From positions 1-17,909 of the forward strand of contig DATIBC010000095.1 in the NCBI GenBank assembly GCA_035457725.1: DNA of 17,909 bases, written 5' to 3'. A model generated the notes under the pieces. That model was not told where the DNA came from. It was given only the letters and a program-made list of their open reading frames with translations, and searched no databases. The translations under genes and the position numbers were made by a program. Source of the stretch: DATFES01 sp035457725 (lineage in GTDB: Bacteria > Pseudomonadota > Alphaproteobacteria > CACIAM-22H2). This document shows positions 8,962 to 17,686 of this stretch, piece after piece; positions within the stretch are counted from its first letter, which is position 1, and every line of letters begins with the position of its first letter.

Positions 8962-10173
8962 ATGTCAAAGAGCAATGCAACTAAATCGAGCCGTCGTCGC
9001 TTTCTCGCCGGCGCCGCCGCGACCGCAGGGATTGCGGCAACGGGCGGTTTCGTGCCGGCGCGATTTGCCATCGGCCAGCAGGCGAAGCTGAAGCTCGGCC
9101 TGATGCTGCCCTATACCGGGACATTCGCGTCGCTCGGCAACAACATCACCGACGCGTTCAAGCTGGCGGTCAACCAAGCCGGCGGCAAACTCGGTGGACG
9201 CGAATTGACGTATGTGCAGCTCGATGACGAGTCCGATCCGGCGAAGGCGACGGCCAACATCAACAAGCTGATCGTCGGCGAGAACGTCGACTTCGTCATC
9301 GGCACGGTGCATAGCGGCGTCGCGCTCGGCATGGTCAAGGTAGCGCGCGAAGAAGAAGCCATGCTGATCATCCCCAACGCCGGCGCCGGCGCGGCGACCG
9401 GCGAGCAATGCGCTCCGACGGTATTCCGCACTTCGTTCACCAACTGGCAGCCGGCCTTTCCGATGGGCAACGTGATGCTCAAGGACGGCCACAAGAAGGT
9501 CGTGGCGATGTACTGGAAATACGCCGCGGGGCTCGAATTCGCCGGCGGGTTCAAGGATTCATTCCTCGCCGGCGGCGGCGCGATCGTCAAGGAGATCCAG
9601 GTGGACTTCCCGACCGTCGAATTCCAGGCGCATTTGACCGAGATCGCCTCGCTCAAGCCCGACGCGGTCTATGTCTTCTTCGCCGGCGGCGGCGCACTCA
9701 AATACGTCAAGGACTACGCGGCCGCCGGGCTCAAGGACAAGATCCCGCTCTACGGCTCGGGCTTCCTTACCGATGGCGTGCTCGCCGGCCAGGGGGCCGC
9801 CGCCGAAGGGATCAAGACGACGCTGCACTACGCCGATGGACTTGATCTGCCGGCGAATCTCAAGTTCCGCGCCGCGTTCAAGGGCGCGACGAACCGCGAG
9901 GCCGACGTTTACGCCGTGCAGGGATATGACACCGGTCAGTTGCTCATCAAGGCGCTCGGCGCCGTGAAGGGCGACGTCAAGGCGCGGAAGGACCTGATCA
10001 AGGCGATGGAGACCGCCGAGATCGACAGCCCGCGCGGCAAGTGGACAATGTCCAAGGCCCACAACCCGATCCAGGACATCTATCTTCGCCAGGTGCAGAA
10101 CGGCAAGGAAGTCGTGCTCGGCGTCGCGCACAAGGCGCTCGCCGATCCCGCCAAAGGCTGCAAGATGGCGTGA
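8962..10173 (+). CDS. ABC transporter substrate-binding protein, LivK type (aromatic acid uptake)
   Basis: This encodes 403 residues. The N-terminus carries a twin-arginine signal, SRRRFLAG (10-17), followed by a hydrophobic alanine/glycine-rich stretch to about residue 38, so the protein should be exported folded to the periplasm. The mature part is a type I periplasmic binding fold of the branched-chain amino-acid group: LKLGLMLPYTGTFASLG near 43-59, then DDESDPAKATANINKLI and VDFVIGTVHSG. It delivers solute to the membrane components encoded downstream. Location right after the box genes suggests benzoate or a related aromatic acid rather than amino acids (inference). ATG 8962 follows the strong ribosome site GGGAGGAG. 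It precedes livH by 106 bp containing a large hairpin. Confidence 0.88.
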   Translation: MSKSNATKSSRRRFLAGAAATAGIAATGGFVPARFAIGQQAKLKLGLMLPYTGTFASLGNNITDAFKLAVNQAGGKLGGRELTYVQLDDESDPAKATANINKLIVGENVDFVIGTVHSGVALGMVKVAREEEAMLIIPNAGAGAATGEQCAPTVFRTSFTNWQPAFPMGNVMLKDGHKKVVAMYWKYAAGLEFAGGFKDSFLAGGGAIVKEIQVDFPTVEFQAHLTEIASLKPDAVYVFFAGGGALKYVKDYAAAGLKDKIPLYGSGFLTDGVLAGQGAAAEGIKTTLHYADGLDLPANLKFRAAFKGATNREADVYAVQGYDTGQLLIKALGAVKGDVKARKDLIKAMETAEIDSPRGKWTMSKAHNPIQDIYLRQVQNGKEVVLGVAHKALADPAKGCKMA

Positions 10174-10220
10174 GCATCGCTCGCGACCGCCGCATCGCGC
10201 CGCCGAAATTCGCCACGCCG

Positions 10221-10259
10221 GGCGTCCTCGTGCCGAGCCTATCGAGGTACGAGGACGCC
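10221..10259 (+). repeat. Intercistronic stem-loop between binding protein and permease genes
   Basis: GGCGTCCTCGT (10221-10231) is the exact inverse of ACGAGGACGCC (10249-10259). Three further positions inside (a G-U and two C-G pairs) extend the stem to about 14 bp with an 11-base loop. No T-run follows, so complete termination is unlikely. Such a structure after a binding-protein gene is commonly an mRNA-stabilising or attenuating element that keeps binding-protein levels above permease levels (inference here). Confidence 0.6.
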
Positions 10260-10279
10260 GTCGGGCCGCCGCGGTTGTC

Positions 10280-11176
10280 ATGATCCTTGCAACGCAGCTT
10301 TCGATGGACCCGTCTTTCTTCCTCATCCAACTCCTGAACAGCGTTCAGTATGGCTTCCTGCTGTTTCTGGTGGCGAGCGGCCTGACGCTCATTTTCGGCA
10401 TCATGGGCGTGATCAACATCGCCCATGGCTCGTTCTACATGATCGGCGCGTACCTCACTTATTGGCTCAATCTGCAAACCGGCAACCTTTTTCTCGCCAT
10501 CGCCCTCGGGCTGCCGTTGACCGTCGGCCTCGGCTACGCCATCGAGCGGCTCGCCATCCGCTTTCTCTATGCACGCGACCACCTCTACCAGGTGCTGCTG
10601 ACTTACGGCCTCATCCTGATTTTCAACGAACTGCAGCGCCTCATCTGGGGCAATGACGTGCATGGTGTGCCGACGCCGCCAGGGCTCAACTACTCGATCC
10701 CGCTTACCGAGGCGCAAGCCTATCCGGTCTACCGGCTGTTCATCTCGGCGGCGTGCATCGCGCTCGCAGCGGCGATGTACTGGGTGATTCAGAAGACGCG
10801 CCTCGGCATGACGATCCGCGCCGGCGCGTCGAACCGCACCATGGTGCAGGTGCTTGGCATCGACGTCTCGCGGCTATTCGCGGTCGTCTTTAGCCTCGGC
10901 GCGGCGCTCGCCGCGTTCTCGGGCATGCTGTCCGCGCCGGTGAGCTCGGTTTATCCGGGGATGGGCGAGCAGGTCCTGATCATCTCGTTCGTCGTCGTGG
11001 TGATCGGCGGCATCGGCTCGATCAAGGGCGCGCTGGTCGGCGCCATGTTGATCGGACTCGCCGACACGTTCGGACGCGTGTTGCTGCCGGAGTTCGCCGG
11101 CTTCGTGGTCTACGCGCTGATGGCCGTGGTTCTTCTGTGGCGGCCGCAGGGCCTGTTCGGAGAGCCGGCGCGATGA
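10280..11176 (+). CDS. ABC transporter permease, LivH type
   Basis: This encodes 298 residues and is highly hydrophobic, with about eight membrane segments by inspection. Signature stretches of the LivH family are present: GLTLIFGIMGVINIAHGSFY (34-53), the cytoplasmic coupling region KTRLGMTIRAGASNR, VVVIGGIGSIKGALVGA, and the C-terminal LLWRPQGLFG. It would form the inner-membrane channel with the LivM-type protein. ATG 10280 lacks a clear ribosome site; an in-frame ATG at 10304 (MDPSFFLIQ) is a plausible alternative. Its stop overlaps the next start as ATGA. Confidence 0.9.
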   Translation: MILATQLSMDPSFFLIQLLNSVQYGFLLFLVASGLTLIFGIMGVINIAHGSFYMIGAYLTYWLNLQTGNLFLAIALGLPLTVGLGYAIERLAIRFLYARDHLYQVLLTYGLILIFNELQRLIWGNDVHGVPTPPGLNYSIPLTEAQAYPVYRLFISAACIALAAAMYWVIQKTRLGMTIRAGASNRTMVQVLGIDVSRLFAVVFSLGAALAAFSGMLSAPVSSVYPGMGEQVLIISFVVVVIGGIGSIKGALVGAMLIGLADTFGRVLLPEFAGFVVYALMAVVLLWRPQGLFGEPAR

Positions 11177-12178
11177 CGCGCACGCCGCGCGCGGTCCTGC
11201 TGTTTCTGGTCGCCGCGCTCATCGCGTTGGCGGTCTTTCCGCAATTCGCCGAGCGTTTCTACATCCAGCTCGTGACCAAGATCATGATCGTCGCCATCTT
11301 CGCGATGAGCCTCGATCTCCTGGTCGGCTACACCGGTCTTGTCAGCTTCGGCCACGCGGCGTTCTTCGGCATCGGCGGCTATGCGTTGGCGATCGTCGCG
11401 CGCGATCTCGATCTCACGTCGATATGGACGACGCTGCCGATCGCGATCGCGGCCAGCGGGGTGGCCGCGCTGGTCATAGGCTGGCTGTCGATCCGCACCT
11501 CGGGCGTCTACTTCATAATGATCACGCTCGCCTTCGCCCAGATGCTGTTCTTCGTCGTCCACGACAATCTTGCGCTCGGTGGCTCCGACGGCATGTACCT
11601 CAACACGAAACCCACCGTGAGCGTCGCCGGGATCGATCTCGTCAATCTGCGCAATCGCACCGAGTTCTACTATTTCTCCTTGTTGTGCCTTACGGCTTCG
11701 TACCTGTTCTGCCGCATGATCCTGCGGTCGCCCTTCGGCCGGGTGATCGCCGCGATCCGGATCAACGAGCCGCGAACTCGCGCCTTGGGCTATCCCACGC
11801 AGCGCTACAAGCTGGCGAGCTTCGTCGTCGCCGGGATGCTCGCCGGGCTCGCCGGCTACCTCGCCTGCGCGCAGTTCGGTTTCGTCAATCCGGCGCTTTT
11901 GTCATGGCGGGAGTCCGGTCAGGCGCTGGTCATCGTTATCCTGGGCGGCATGGGCACGCTCTACGGGCCGGTCATCGGCTCGTTCGTCCTCATCCTGCTC
12001 GAGGACTACCTTTCGTCGCTCACCGAACACTGGCTGCTGGTGATCGGATTTTTCGTCATTGGCGTCGTTTTGTTCCTGCCCGATGGGATCGCTAGCCTGA
12101 TGACACGATTCCGACGGCGGCCGGCGGACGAGGACGGCGGCGGCGAAACGACGGTCGTCGCGAGCGGAGCCGCCGGCG

Positions 12179-12186
<8 letters not shown>
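11173..12186 (+). CDS. ABC transporter permease, LivM type
   Basis: This encodes 337 residues with multiple hydrophobic segments. The LivM hallmarks LLVGYTGLVSFGHAAFFGIG and VIVILGGMGTLYGPVIGS are clear, as is the coupling stretch SPFGRVIAAIRINEPRTRALGY. It pairs with the LivH-type permease. The start ATG 11173 overlaps the preceding stop by four bases (ATGA); the frame is open upstream, but those residues are not family-like. The last 25 or so residues are a charged, glycine-rich tail (RRRPADEDGGGE) beyond the membrane core. The gene end overlaps the livG start by 8 bp, indicating translational coupling. Confidence 0.92.
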
Positions 12187-12930
<744 letters not shown>

Positions 12931-12934
<4 letters not shown>

Positions 12935-13656
12935 GCGCAGCGCCCGCGCCGGCCATCGTCGAAGCCGAGGGCCTTCACACTTATTACGGCGCGAGCCACG
13001 TACTGCATGGCGTCGATCTTACGGTGCGTCGTGGCGAGACCGTCGGACTGCTCGGACGCAACGGCATGGGCAAGACGACGACGCTCGCCAGCATCGTCGG
13101 CGTGGCGCCGCCGCGGCGCGGCCGCGTCAAGATCAACGGCAGCGACATGACCGGGGCGCCGCCCCATCGTATCGCACTCGCGGGCGTGGCGCTGGTGCCG
13201 GAGGGGCGCGGCATATTCCCCAACTTATCGGTGCGCGAGAACTTGATCATGGCCGCCCGCCCGTCGCGCGACGGCCGCCTTGACTGGCCGCTCGAGCGCG
13301 TGTTGGAGACGTTCCCGCGGCTCGGCGAGCGGATGGTGCACATGGGCTACCAGCTTTCGGGCGGCGAGCAGCAAATGCTCAGCATCGGTCGCGCCCTGAT
13401 GACCAACCCGGACTTGCTCATCCTCGACGAGGCAACCGAGGGTCTGGCGCCGCTCATTCGCCGGGAGATTTGGGCGGTGATTCGGCGGGTCAGCCGCGCC
13501 GGCATGGCGGCGCTCATCGTCGACAAGGACGTGCGCACGCTCGCCACGCTCGCCGATCGAGTACTGATGATCGCCAAGGGCCGCATCGTTTTCGAAGGAA
13601 CGCCCGGCCAGCTCGCAGCGGCTCCGGAAGTCAAGCAACGCTACCTCGGCGTCTGA
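12931..13656 (+). CDS. ABC transporter ATP-binding protein, LivF type
   Basis: This encodes 241 residues and is the second ATPase of the importer. Walker A is GRNGMGKTT (42-50), the signature is LSGGEQQ in the segment that follows GYQ, and Walker B is LLILDEATEGLAP, the usual LivF form. The switch position reads IVDKDVRTL, with lysine/aspartate where many ABC proteins have histidine; E-x-D or V-D-Q/K variants occur in LivF proteins. Translation begins at GTG 12931 within the GTGA overlap with livG. It is the last gene of the plus-strand run and converges on the lipoprotein gene. Confidence 0.92.
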
Positions 13657-13690
13657 GGATGCCCCGCTCTAGCGCGGCCGCATTGCCTCA
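13654..13690. terminator. Possible bidirectional terminator between convergent genes
   Basis: TGAGG (13654-13658) pairs with CCTCA (13686-13690). ATGC (13659-13662) pairs with GCAT (13680-13683) across a two-base bulge, and CCGC (13664-13667) can pair with GCGG (13674-13677). Both convergent stop codons are embedded in the outer arms. There is no T-run on either side, so terminator activity is suggested only by position and pairing. Confidence 0.35.
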
Positions 13691-14314
13691 ACGCAGATAC
13701 TGCGCCAGGTTGCCGCGGATCTGCCGCTCGAACTCGCTGTCGAGGTCGCGCATCGCTTCCTCGAGTAGTTCGTACCACGCCTGCTCGCGCTGGTTGACCG
13801 TCACGCTTTCGGCGACGGTGCGCGAGCGCGTGGCTCGCGCGACGGCGAACGCCTCGGATGTCGCCGGGCGCGGCCCGACGATCTGCAGCGTGGCTTCGAG
13901 CGTGATCGTATATCGCTCGGTCTGGTCGCGGGTGAACGCGCCGCGAATGCCTTGAGTGCGCGCCAGCTTCTCCTCGACGACGCGCGCGTCCTTGACGACG
14001 AAACGGGCCCGACGGCCGGAAGCCCCCGTCGCCGTCAACCGATCTTGCGCCCAACGGCGCATCGCCGCTTCGGGCGCCAAGGGGAAAAGGTGCTCGACAT
14101 GCGGGGCGGCGAGCGGCGCGCGGTACTCGGTCGCGATGTCGACCGCGGCGACGTCGAGGCGAATATCGCCACGGTGCTCGAAGGTCATCTCGGCAAGACG
14201 GGCGTACGGATCCGGCGTGTTGCAGGCGACGAGCAGCACTGCGAGGAGGGCAGGCAGCGCGAGGACGGCGGCACGGCGCGCTGATCCGTCAATTCGTTTG
14301 TGTTTGGACGACAT
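13688..14314 (-). CDS. Small predicted lipoprotein of unknown function
   Basis: This encodes about 208 residues from ATG 14314. The N-terminus has basic residues (KHKR, ARR), a hydrophobic stretch and a lipobox LVAC followed by N, so it should be a lipid-anchored envelope protein after signal peptidase II cleavage. The mature part is mixed alpha/beta without a motif I recognise. It contains EMTFEHRGDIRLDVAAVDI early on and ends in a helix-rich, charged segment (EEAMRDLDSEFERQIRGNL). The frame is open to 14353, giving three more possible Met starts and an N-terminus less like a signal peptide. With the chosen start it still overlaps the end of hslO by 26 bp, so it is probably the distal gene of an hslO unit. 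No function is assigned. Confidence 0.7.
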   Translation of the reverse strand: MSSKHKRIDGSARRAAVLALPALLAVLLVACNTPDPYARLAEMTFEHRGDIRLDVAAVDIATEYRAPLAAPHVEHLFPLAPEAAMRRWAQDRLTATGASGRRARFVVKDARVVEEKLARTQGIRGAFTRDQTERYTITLEATLQIVGPRPATSEAFAVARATRSRTVAESVTVNQREQAWYELLEEAMRDLDSEFERQIRGNLAQYLR

Positions 14315-15257
14315 CGTCATAGTCAAAAACATGGTCCGCGTTGCAAAACTCACAGGTCACGATCAGCTTGCCGTCGGTCTTGAGCTCGTCGAGTTCGGCG
14401 CGCGGCAGGGCGCGCAGCACCGTCGCCGCGCGTGCGCGCGAGCATCGGCAGGCGTGGACGAGATCGTGAGGCCGGAAAATCTTGACGCCCTCGGAGAGGA
14501 ACAAGCGGTCGACCAGTTTCCACGGCGCGAGCTCCGGGTCGACCAGCTCGTCGGCGGTCGCGCTGCCAACCAGGATCATGGCGCGGCGCCAGCCCTCCTC
14601 GATCTCGTCGAGCGCGCCCAAGGCCGGCGCCGCCGCCGGCCTTCCCTCGGCCGACCCCGCGGCGTCGTCGGAGGGCAAGCGCTGCACCATCAGCGCGCCC
14701 GCGCGCCACGCCGTTGCGCCGTCGCTACCCCGCGTTTCGGCGGCGGCCACCTTCAGCCCGGCCTCGAACTGCTCCGACTGCCGGAAATAATGATGCGCGC
14801 ATTCGGCCAGAGTGGCGCCGGTAAGTTCGACAATTCCCTGATAGCGTTCGGTGTTGGATCCCTGGTCGACGGTGAAGGCGAGATAACCTGCGCCGAGCAG
14901 TTTCGGCACCGAGGGCTGCGGATCATCGATCGCCGCCACGCGCCCGGCGTCGAACTGCGCGTAGCCGCGGATCGCCCCGCCGCTGGTCACGTCGACGACC
15001 ATCATGCGAATCGCGCCGTCGCTCTTGGTCTGCAAGGTGAACACGCCGTCGTATTTGAGCGTCGCCGCGAGCGCGGCGCCCATGGCGATCATCTCGGCAA
15101 GCGTGCGCGCGACAACCGGGGGATAGGCGTGACGCTTGACGATCGTGTCGACCACCGCGCCAAGCCGCACCACTCGCCCACGCAAGGCGAAAGGGTCGAT
15201 CTGAAACGGTAGGACGATGTCGTCGCTGGCGATTTGAAGGCGCGTCGGCGTGGTCAT
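14289..15257 (-). CDS. hslO: Redox-regulated chaperone Hsp33
   Basis: This encodes 322 residues (E. coli Hsp33 has 292). It is a cytoplasmic holdase activated when oxidative stress oxidises its zinc-bound cysteines. The C-terminal zinc site is complete: CRC (C270, C272) and CEFC (C302, C305). The N-terminal substrate-binding core shows YDGVFTLQTKSDGAIRMMVVDV and DPFALRGRVVRLGAVVDTIV. An alanine/proline-rich insert (about 196-214) explains the extra length. ATG 15257 (MTTPTRLQ) is preferred over upstream in-frame ATGs at 15278 and 15296, because a TATAAT lies at 15264-15269 between them. Its place downstream of argD-argF is common in alphaproteobacteria. Confidence 0.93.
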   Translation of the reverse strand: MTTPTRLQIASDDIVLPFQIDPFALRGRVVRLGAVVDTIVKRHAYPPVVARTLAEMIAMGAALAATLKYDGVFTLQTKSDGAIRMMVVDVTSGGAIRGYAQFDAGRVAAIDDPQPSVPKLLGAGYLAFTVDQGSNTERYQGIVELTGATLAECAHHYFRQSEQFEAGLKVAAAETRGSDGATAWRAGALMVQRLPSDDAAGSAEGRPAAAPALGALDEIEEGWRRAMILVGSATADELVDPELAPWKLVDRLFLSEGVKIFRPHDLVHACRCSRARAATVLRALPRAELDELKTDGKLIVTCEFCNADHVFDYDDVVQTQTN

Positions 15258-15263
15258 GCGAGG

Positions 15264-15269
15264 ATTATA
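15264..15269 (-). promoter_or_regulatory. Consensus -10 element upstream of hslO
   Basis: A perfect TATAAT reads on the minus strand at 15269-15264. With the usual 6-7 base spacing, transcription would begin at or next to the A of ATG 15257, suggesting a leaderless or near-leaderless message. No good -35 lies at 16-18 bp; TTGTCG is present on the minus strand at 15296-15291, but at 21 bp spacing. Confidence 0.35.
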
Positions 15270-15311
15270 TATCGTCATGCGCCCGCTCGCCGACAATCGC
15301 TCTCGGAGCGA

Positions 15312-15412
15312 TTAACCACAAAGTCACGAGGTCACAAAGGCATGAAGATGCGATTGAGGCAAAATCGCGTCGCAATTCTCCGTTTCTGTATCGTGGTGAT
15401 CCTCGGTGGTCC
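15312..15412. repeat. Imperfect inverted repeat of dispersed-repeat type
   Basis: The stretch between hslO and argF starts with ACCACAAAG, TCACGAGG, TCACAAAGG and CATGAAG in tandem (about 15315-15347), and ends with the roughly inverse CGTGGTGATCCTCGGTGGTCC (15392-15412). The centre holds a small hairpin, GCGATT (15350-15355) with AATCGC (15363-15368). The purine-rich CACRAAGG units resemble palindromic intergenic repeats I remember from many proteobacterial genomes. No reading frame or transposase is associated with it. Confidence 0.45.
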
Positions 15413-15430
15413 TGTCTTTACCCGTTCGGG

Positions 15431-16360
15431 TCAGGCCATGCACCAGGCAAGGATGCCTTTCTGGACATGCAGCCGGTTCTCGGCTTCGTCCCAGACAATC
15501 GACTGAGGCCCGTCGATGACGGCCGCCGTGACCTCCTCGCCGCGGTGGGCGGGCAGGCAGTGCATGAACACGGCGTCGGGCCTGGCCAGCGCCATCAACC
15601 TTTCGTCGACGCGATAAGGCGCCAATAGATTGTGCCGTTTCTCGCTCGCAGCCGGGGCGCCCGCTTCCTCGGAATCCATCGACAACCATGTATCGGTGAC
15701 GACGCAGTCGGCGCCGCGCACCGCAGCCCCGGGATCGCTGGTGAGGAATATTTTGGCGTTCTGCTCGCGCGCCCATCGCAGGATGTCGGCCGGAGGGTGC
15801 AGCGCTTCCGGGCACGCCAACCGTAGTTCGAAGCCGAAGCGCGCAGCGGCCTGAATCCATGAGCCGGCCATGTTGTTGCCGTCGCCCGACCAGGCGATCG
15901 CCTTGCCGGCGATCGGGCCGCGATGTTCCTCGAAAGTCATCACGTCGGCCATGACCTGGCAGGGATGCGTGCGATTGGTCAAACCATTGATCACCGGCAC
16001 GCTGGCGTGGCGCGCCATTTCGTGAAGCCTCGATTCAGCCGTGGTGCGCAACATGATCGCTTCGCAGTAGCGCGACAGCACCCGCGCGGTGTCGGCGATG
16101 GTTTCGCCGCGGCCAAGCTGGGTGTCGACATGAGACAGAATCACGGCGTCGCCGCCGAGTTGGCGAATCGCCACCTCGAAGGAAACGCGGGTGCGCGTCG
16201 ACGGTTTCTCGAACACCATGGCCAGCATCTTGCCGGCGAGCGGGCGGGTATTGCCCGCCGGAGGCGCGCCGCGCTTATGCGCCAGCCCGAGCGCGAGAAT
16301 TTCGCGCAGCACGGGCGCCTCGATCCGATCGAGGTCGAGGAAATGCCGTGGCGCCGACAT
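15431..16360 (-). CDS. argF: Ornithine carbamoyltransferase, anabolic
   Basis: This encodes 309 residues, a typical length. The enzyme makes citrulline from ornithine and carbamoyl phosphate in arginine biosynthesis. The carbamoyl-phosphate site is FEKPSTRTRVSFE, with STRTR at 54-58, and HPCQ is at 132-135. The ornithine-side elements are GDGNNMAGSW (159-168) and MHCLPAHRGEEV (266-277). The ornithine loop reads DTWLSMD (223-229), with aspartate at the position that is glycine in the usual SMG motif; the rest of the active site looks normal. It begins 19 bp after argD stops and is clearly in the same operon. A short ACCCG-TT-CGGGT hairpin at 15420-15431 sits at its stop codon. Confidence 0.94.
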   Translation of the reverse strand: MSAPRHFLDLDRIEAPVLREILALGLAHKRGAPPAGNTRPLAGKMLAMVFEKPSTRTRVSFEVAIRQLGGDAVILSHVDTQLGRGETIADTARVLSRYCEAIMLRTTAESRLHEMARHASVPVINGLTNRTHPCQVMADVMTFEEHRGPIAGKAIAWSGDGNNMAGSWIQAAARFGFELRLACPEALHPPADILRWAREQNAKIFLTSDPGAAVRGADCVVTDTWLSMDSEEAGAPAASEKRHNLLAPYRVDERLMALARPDAVFMHCLPAHRGEEVTAAVIDGPQSIVWDEAENRLHVQKGILAWCMA

Positions 16361-16379
16361 CGGCCGCCATCCAGCGGGA

Positions 16380-17603
16380 TCAAGCGCCCGCCGCGGCCTT
16401 CGGCCGCGCGGCGCGCAGATCGGCGCACGCCGCTTCGATCATCGCCGTCGCTTCCTGGATATGCTCCGGCTGGACGATGAGCGGCGGGACGACCCTTACG
16501 ACGTTGTCGCCCGCAGTCGGCGTCAGCAGGCCTCGGGCGCGAAACGCCGCGCACACTTCGGTGTTTGGCGGCCGGCATTTCAGCCCGCGCAACAGCCCGG
16601 CGCCACGCACCTCCTCGAAGATGTCGCGATTATGATCAACGGCCGCGGCCAGCGCCTGGCCCAGATGGCTCGACATCTGCTGGACGTGCTCCATGAATCC
16701 GTCGGCCAGCATGACATCGAGCACGGCGTTGGCCGCCGCCATGGCCAGCGGATTTCCGCCATAGGTCGAGCCGTGCGCGCCGGCGGTCATGCCGATCGCA
16801 GCATCAACGGTCGCAAGGCACGCGCCGACCGGAAAGCCGCCGCCGAGCGCCTTGGCGACGCCCATCACATCGGGCGTCACGCCCACCCACTCGTGCGCGA
16901 AAAGCTTTCCCGTGCGGCCCATGCCGGTCTGCACTTCGTCGAAAGCGAGCAGAAGACCGTGCTTGTCGGCGAGTTCGCGCAGTCCCCGCAGGCACTGCGG
17001 CGGCACGACGCGAATGCCGCCTTCGCCCTGGATAAGCTCGATCAAGATGCCGGCGGTCTCCGGCCCGATCGCTTTTTCGAGCGCCTCGTGGTCGCCGAAC
17101 GGCACCTGGTCGAATCCGTCGACCTTGGGGCCGAAGCCTTCGAGATGCTTTTTCTGCCCGCCGGCGGCGATGGTCGCCAGCGTGCGGCCATGAAAGGCGC
17201 CCTCGAAGGTGATGATGCGCCAGCGCTGCGGATTGCCGGTGGAGCTGTGATACTTGCGGATCGTCTTGATCACGCATTCGAGCGCCTCGGCGCCCGAATT
17301 GGTGAAGAACACCGTGTCGGCGAAGGTGTGCTCGACCAGCCGCTTGGCCGCCTGCTCTTGCAGCGGAATGCGGAACAAATTCGAGGTGTGCCAGACCTTC
17401 TGCGCCTGCTCGGACACCGCCTTGACCAGATGAGGGTGCGCGTGCCCGAGGCCGGTCACGGCGATGCCGCAGGCGAAGTCGAGAAAACGTCGGCCGTCCA
17501 CCGCATACAAATAGACGCCTTCGCCGCGCTCGAACGCGACGTCGGCCCGATTGTATGTCGGCATCACGGGCGGGAATTGCCCGGATTTCTGGGCGACGCT
17601 CAC
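16380..17603 (-). CDS. argD: Acetylornithine aminotransferase
   Basis: This encodes 407 residues from GTG 17603. It is a PLP-dependent class III aminotransferase that converts N-acetylglutamate semialdehyde to N-acetylornithine with glutamate as donor; many ArgD proteins also serve lysine synthesis. Motifs are TNSGAEALE (101-109) for phosphate binding, TFEGAFHGRT (132-141), FDEVQTGMGRTG (221-232) with D222 contacting the pyridine nitrogen, and the Schiff-base lysine K251 in GVAKALGGGFPVGA. The frame is open to 17807, but AAGGAG at 17618-17613, nine bases before the GTG, supports 17603. ATG 17564 (MPTYNRADV) is the alternative. It is the first gene of the argD-argF operon. Confidence 0.92.
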   Translation of the reverse strand: MSVAQKSGQFPPVMPTYNRADVAFERGEGVYLYAVDGRRFLDFACGIAVTGLGHAHPHLVKAVSEQAQKVWHTSNLFRIPLQEQAAKRLVEHTFADTVFFTNSGAEALECVIKTIRKYHSSTGNPQRWRIITFEGAFHGRTLATIAAGGQKKHLEGFGPKVDGFDQVPFGDHEALEKAIGPETAGILIELIQGEGGIRVVPPQCLRGLRELADKHGLLLAFDEVQTGMGRTGKLFAHEWVGVTPDVMGVAKALGGGFPVGACLATVDAAIGMTAGAHGSTYGGNPLAMAAANAVLDVMLADGFMEHVQQMSSHLGQALAAAVDHNRDIFEEVRGAGLLRGLKCRPPNTEVCAAFRARGLLTPTAGDNVVRVVPPLIVQPEHIQEATAMIEAACADLRAARPKAAAGA

Positions 17604-17633
17604 GACACTGGGCTCCTTCGCTGGCTCGTCCGC

Positions 17634-17671
17634 CGGATCCGCCCCGGCCCACCATGGGCCGGCCCGATCCG
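17634..17671 (-). repeat. Stem-loop in the argD leader
   Basis: CCGGCCCA (17644-17651) and TGGGCCGG (17655-17662) form a perfect 8-bp stem with a 3-base loop. An outer pairing, CGGATC (17634-17639) with GATCCG (17666-17671), extends it through small internal loops. The structure would fill much of the transcribed leader and end about 16 bases before the argD ribosome site. A role in attenuation or mRNA stability is possible but unproven. Confidence 0.45.
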
Positions 17672-17686
17672 CGCGGAAAACCCGGC

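Noticed and set aside
13956..15212. 418-codon open frame antisense to hslO and the lipoprotein gene
   Set aside because: It spans two real minus-strand genes and has low-complexity arginine-rich translation.
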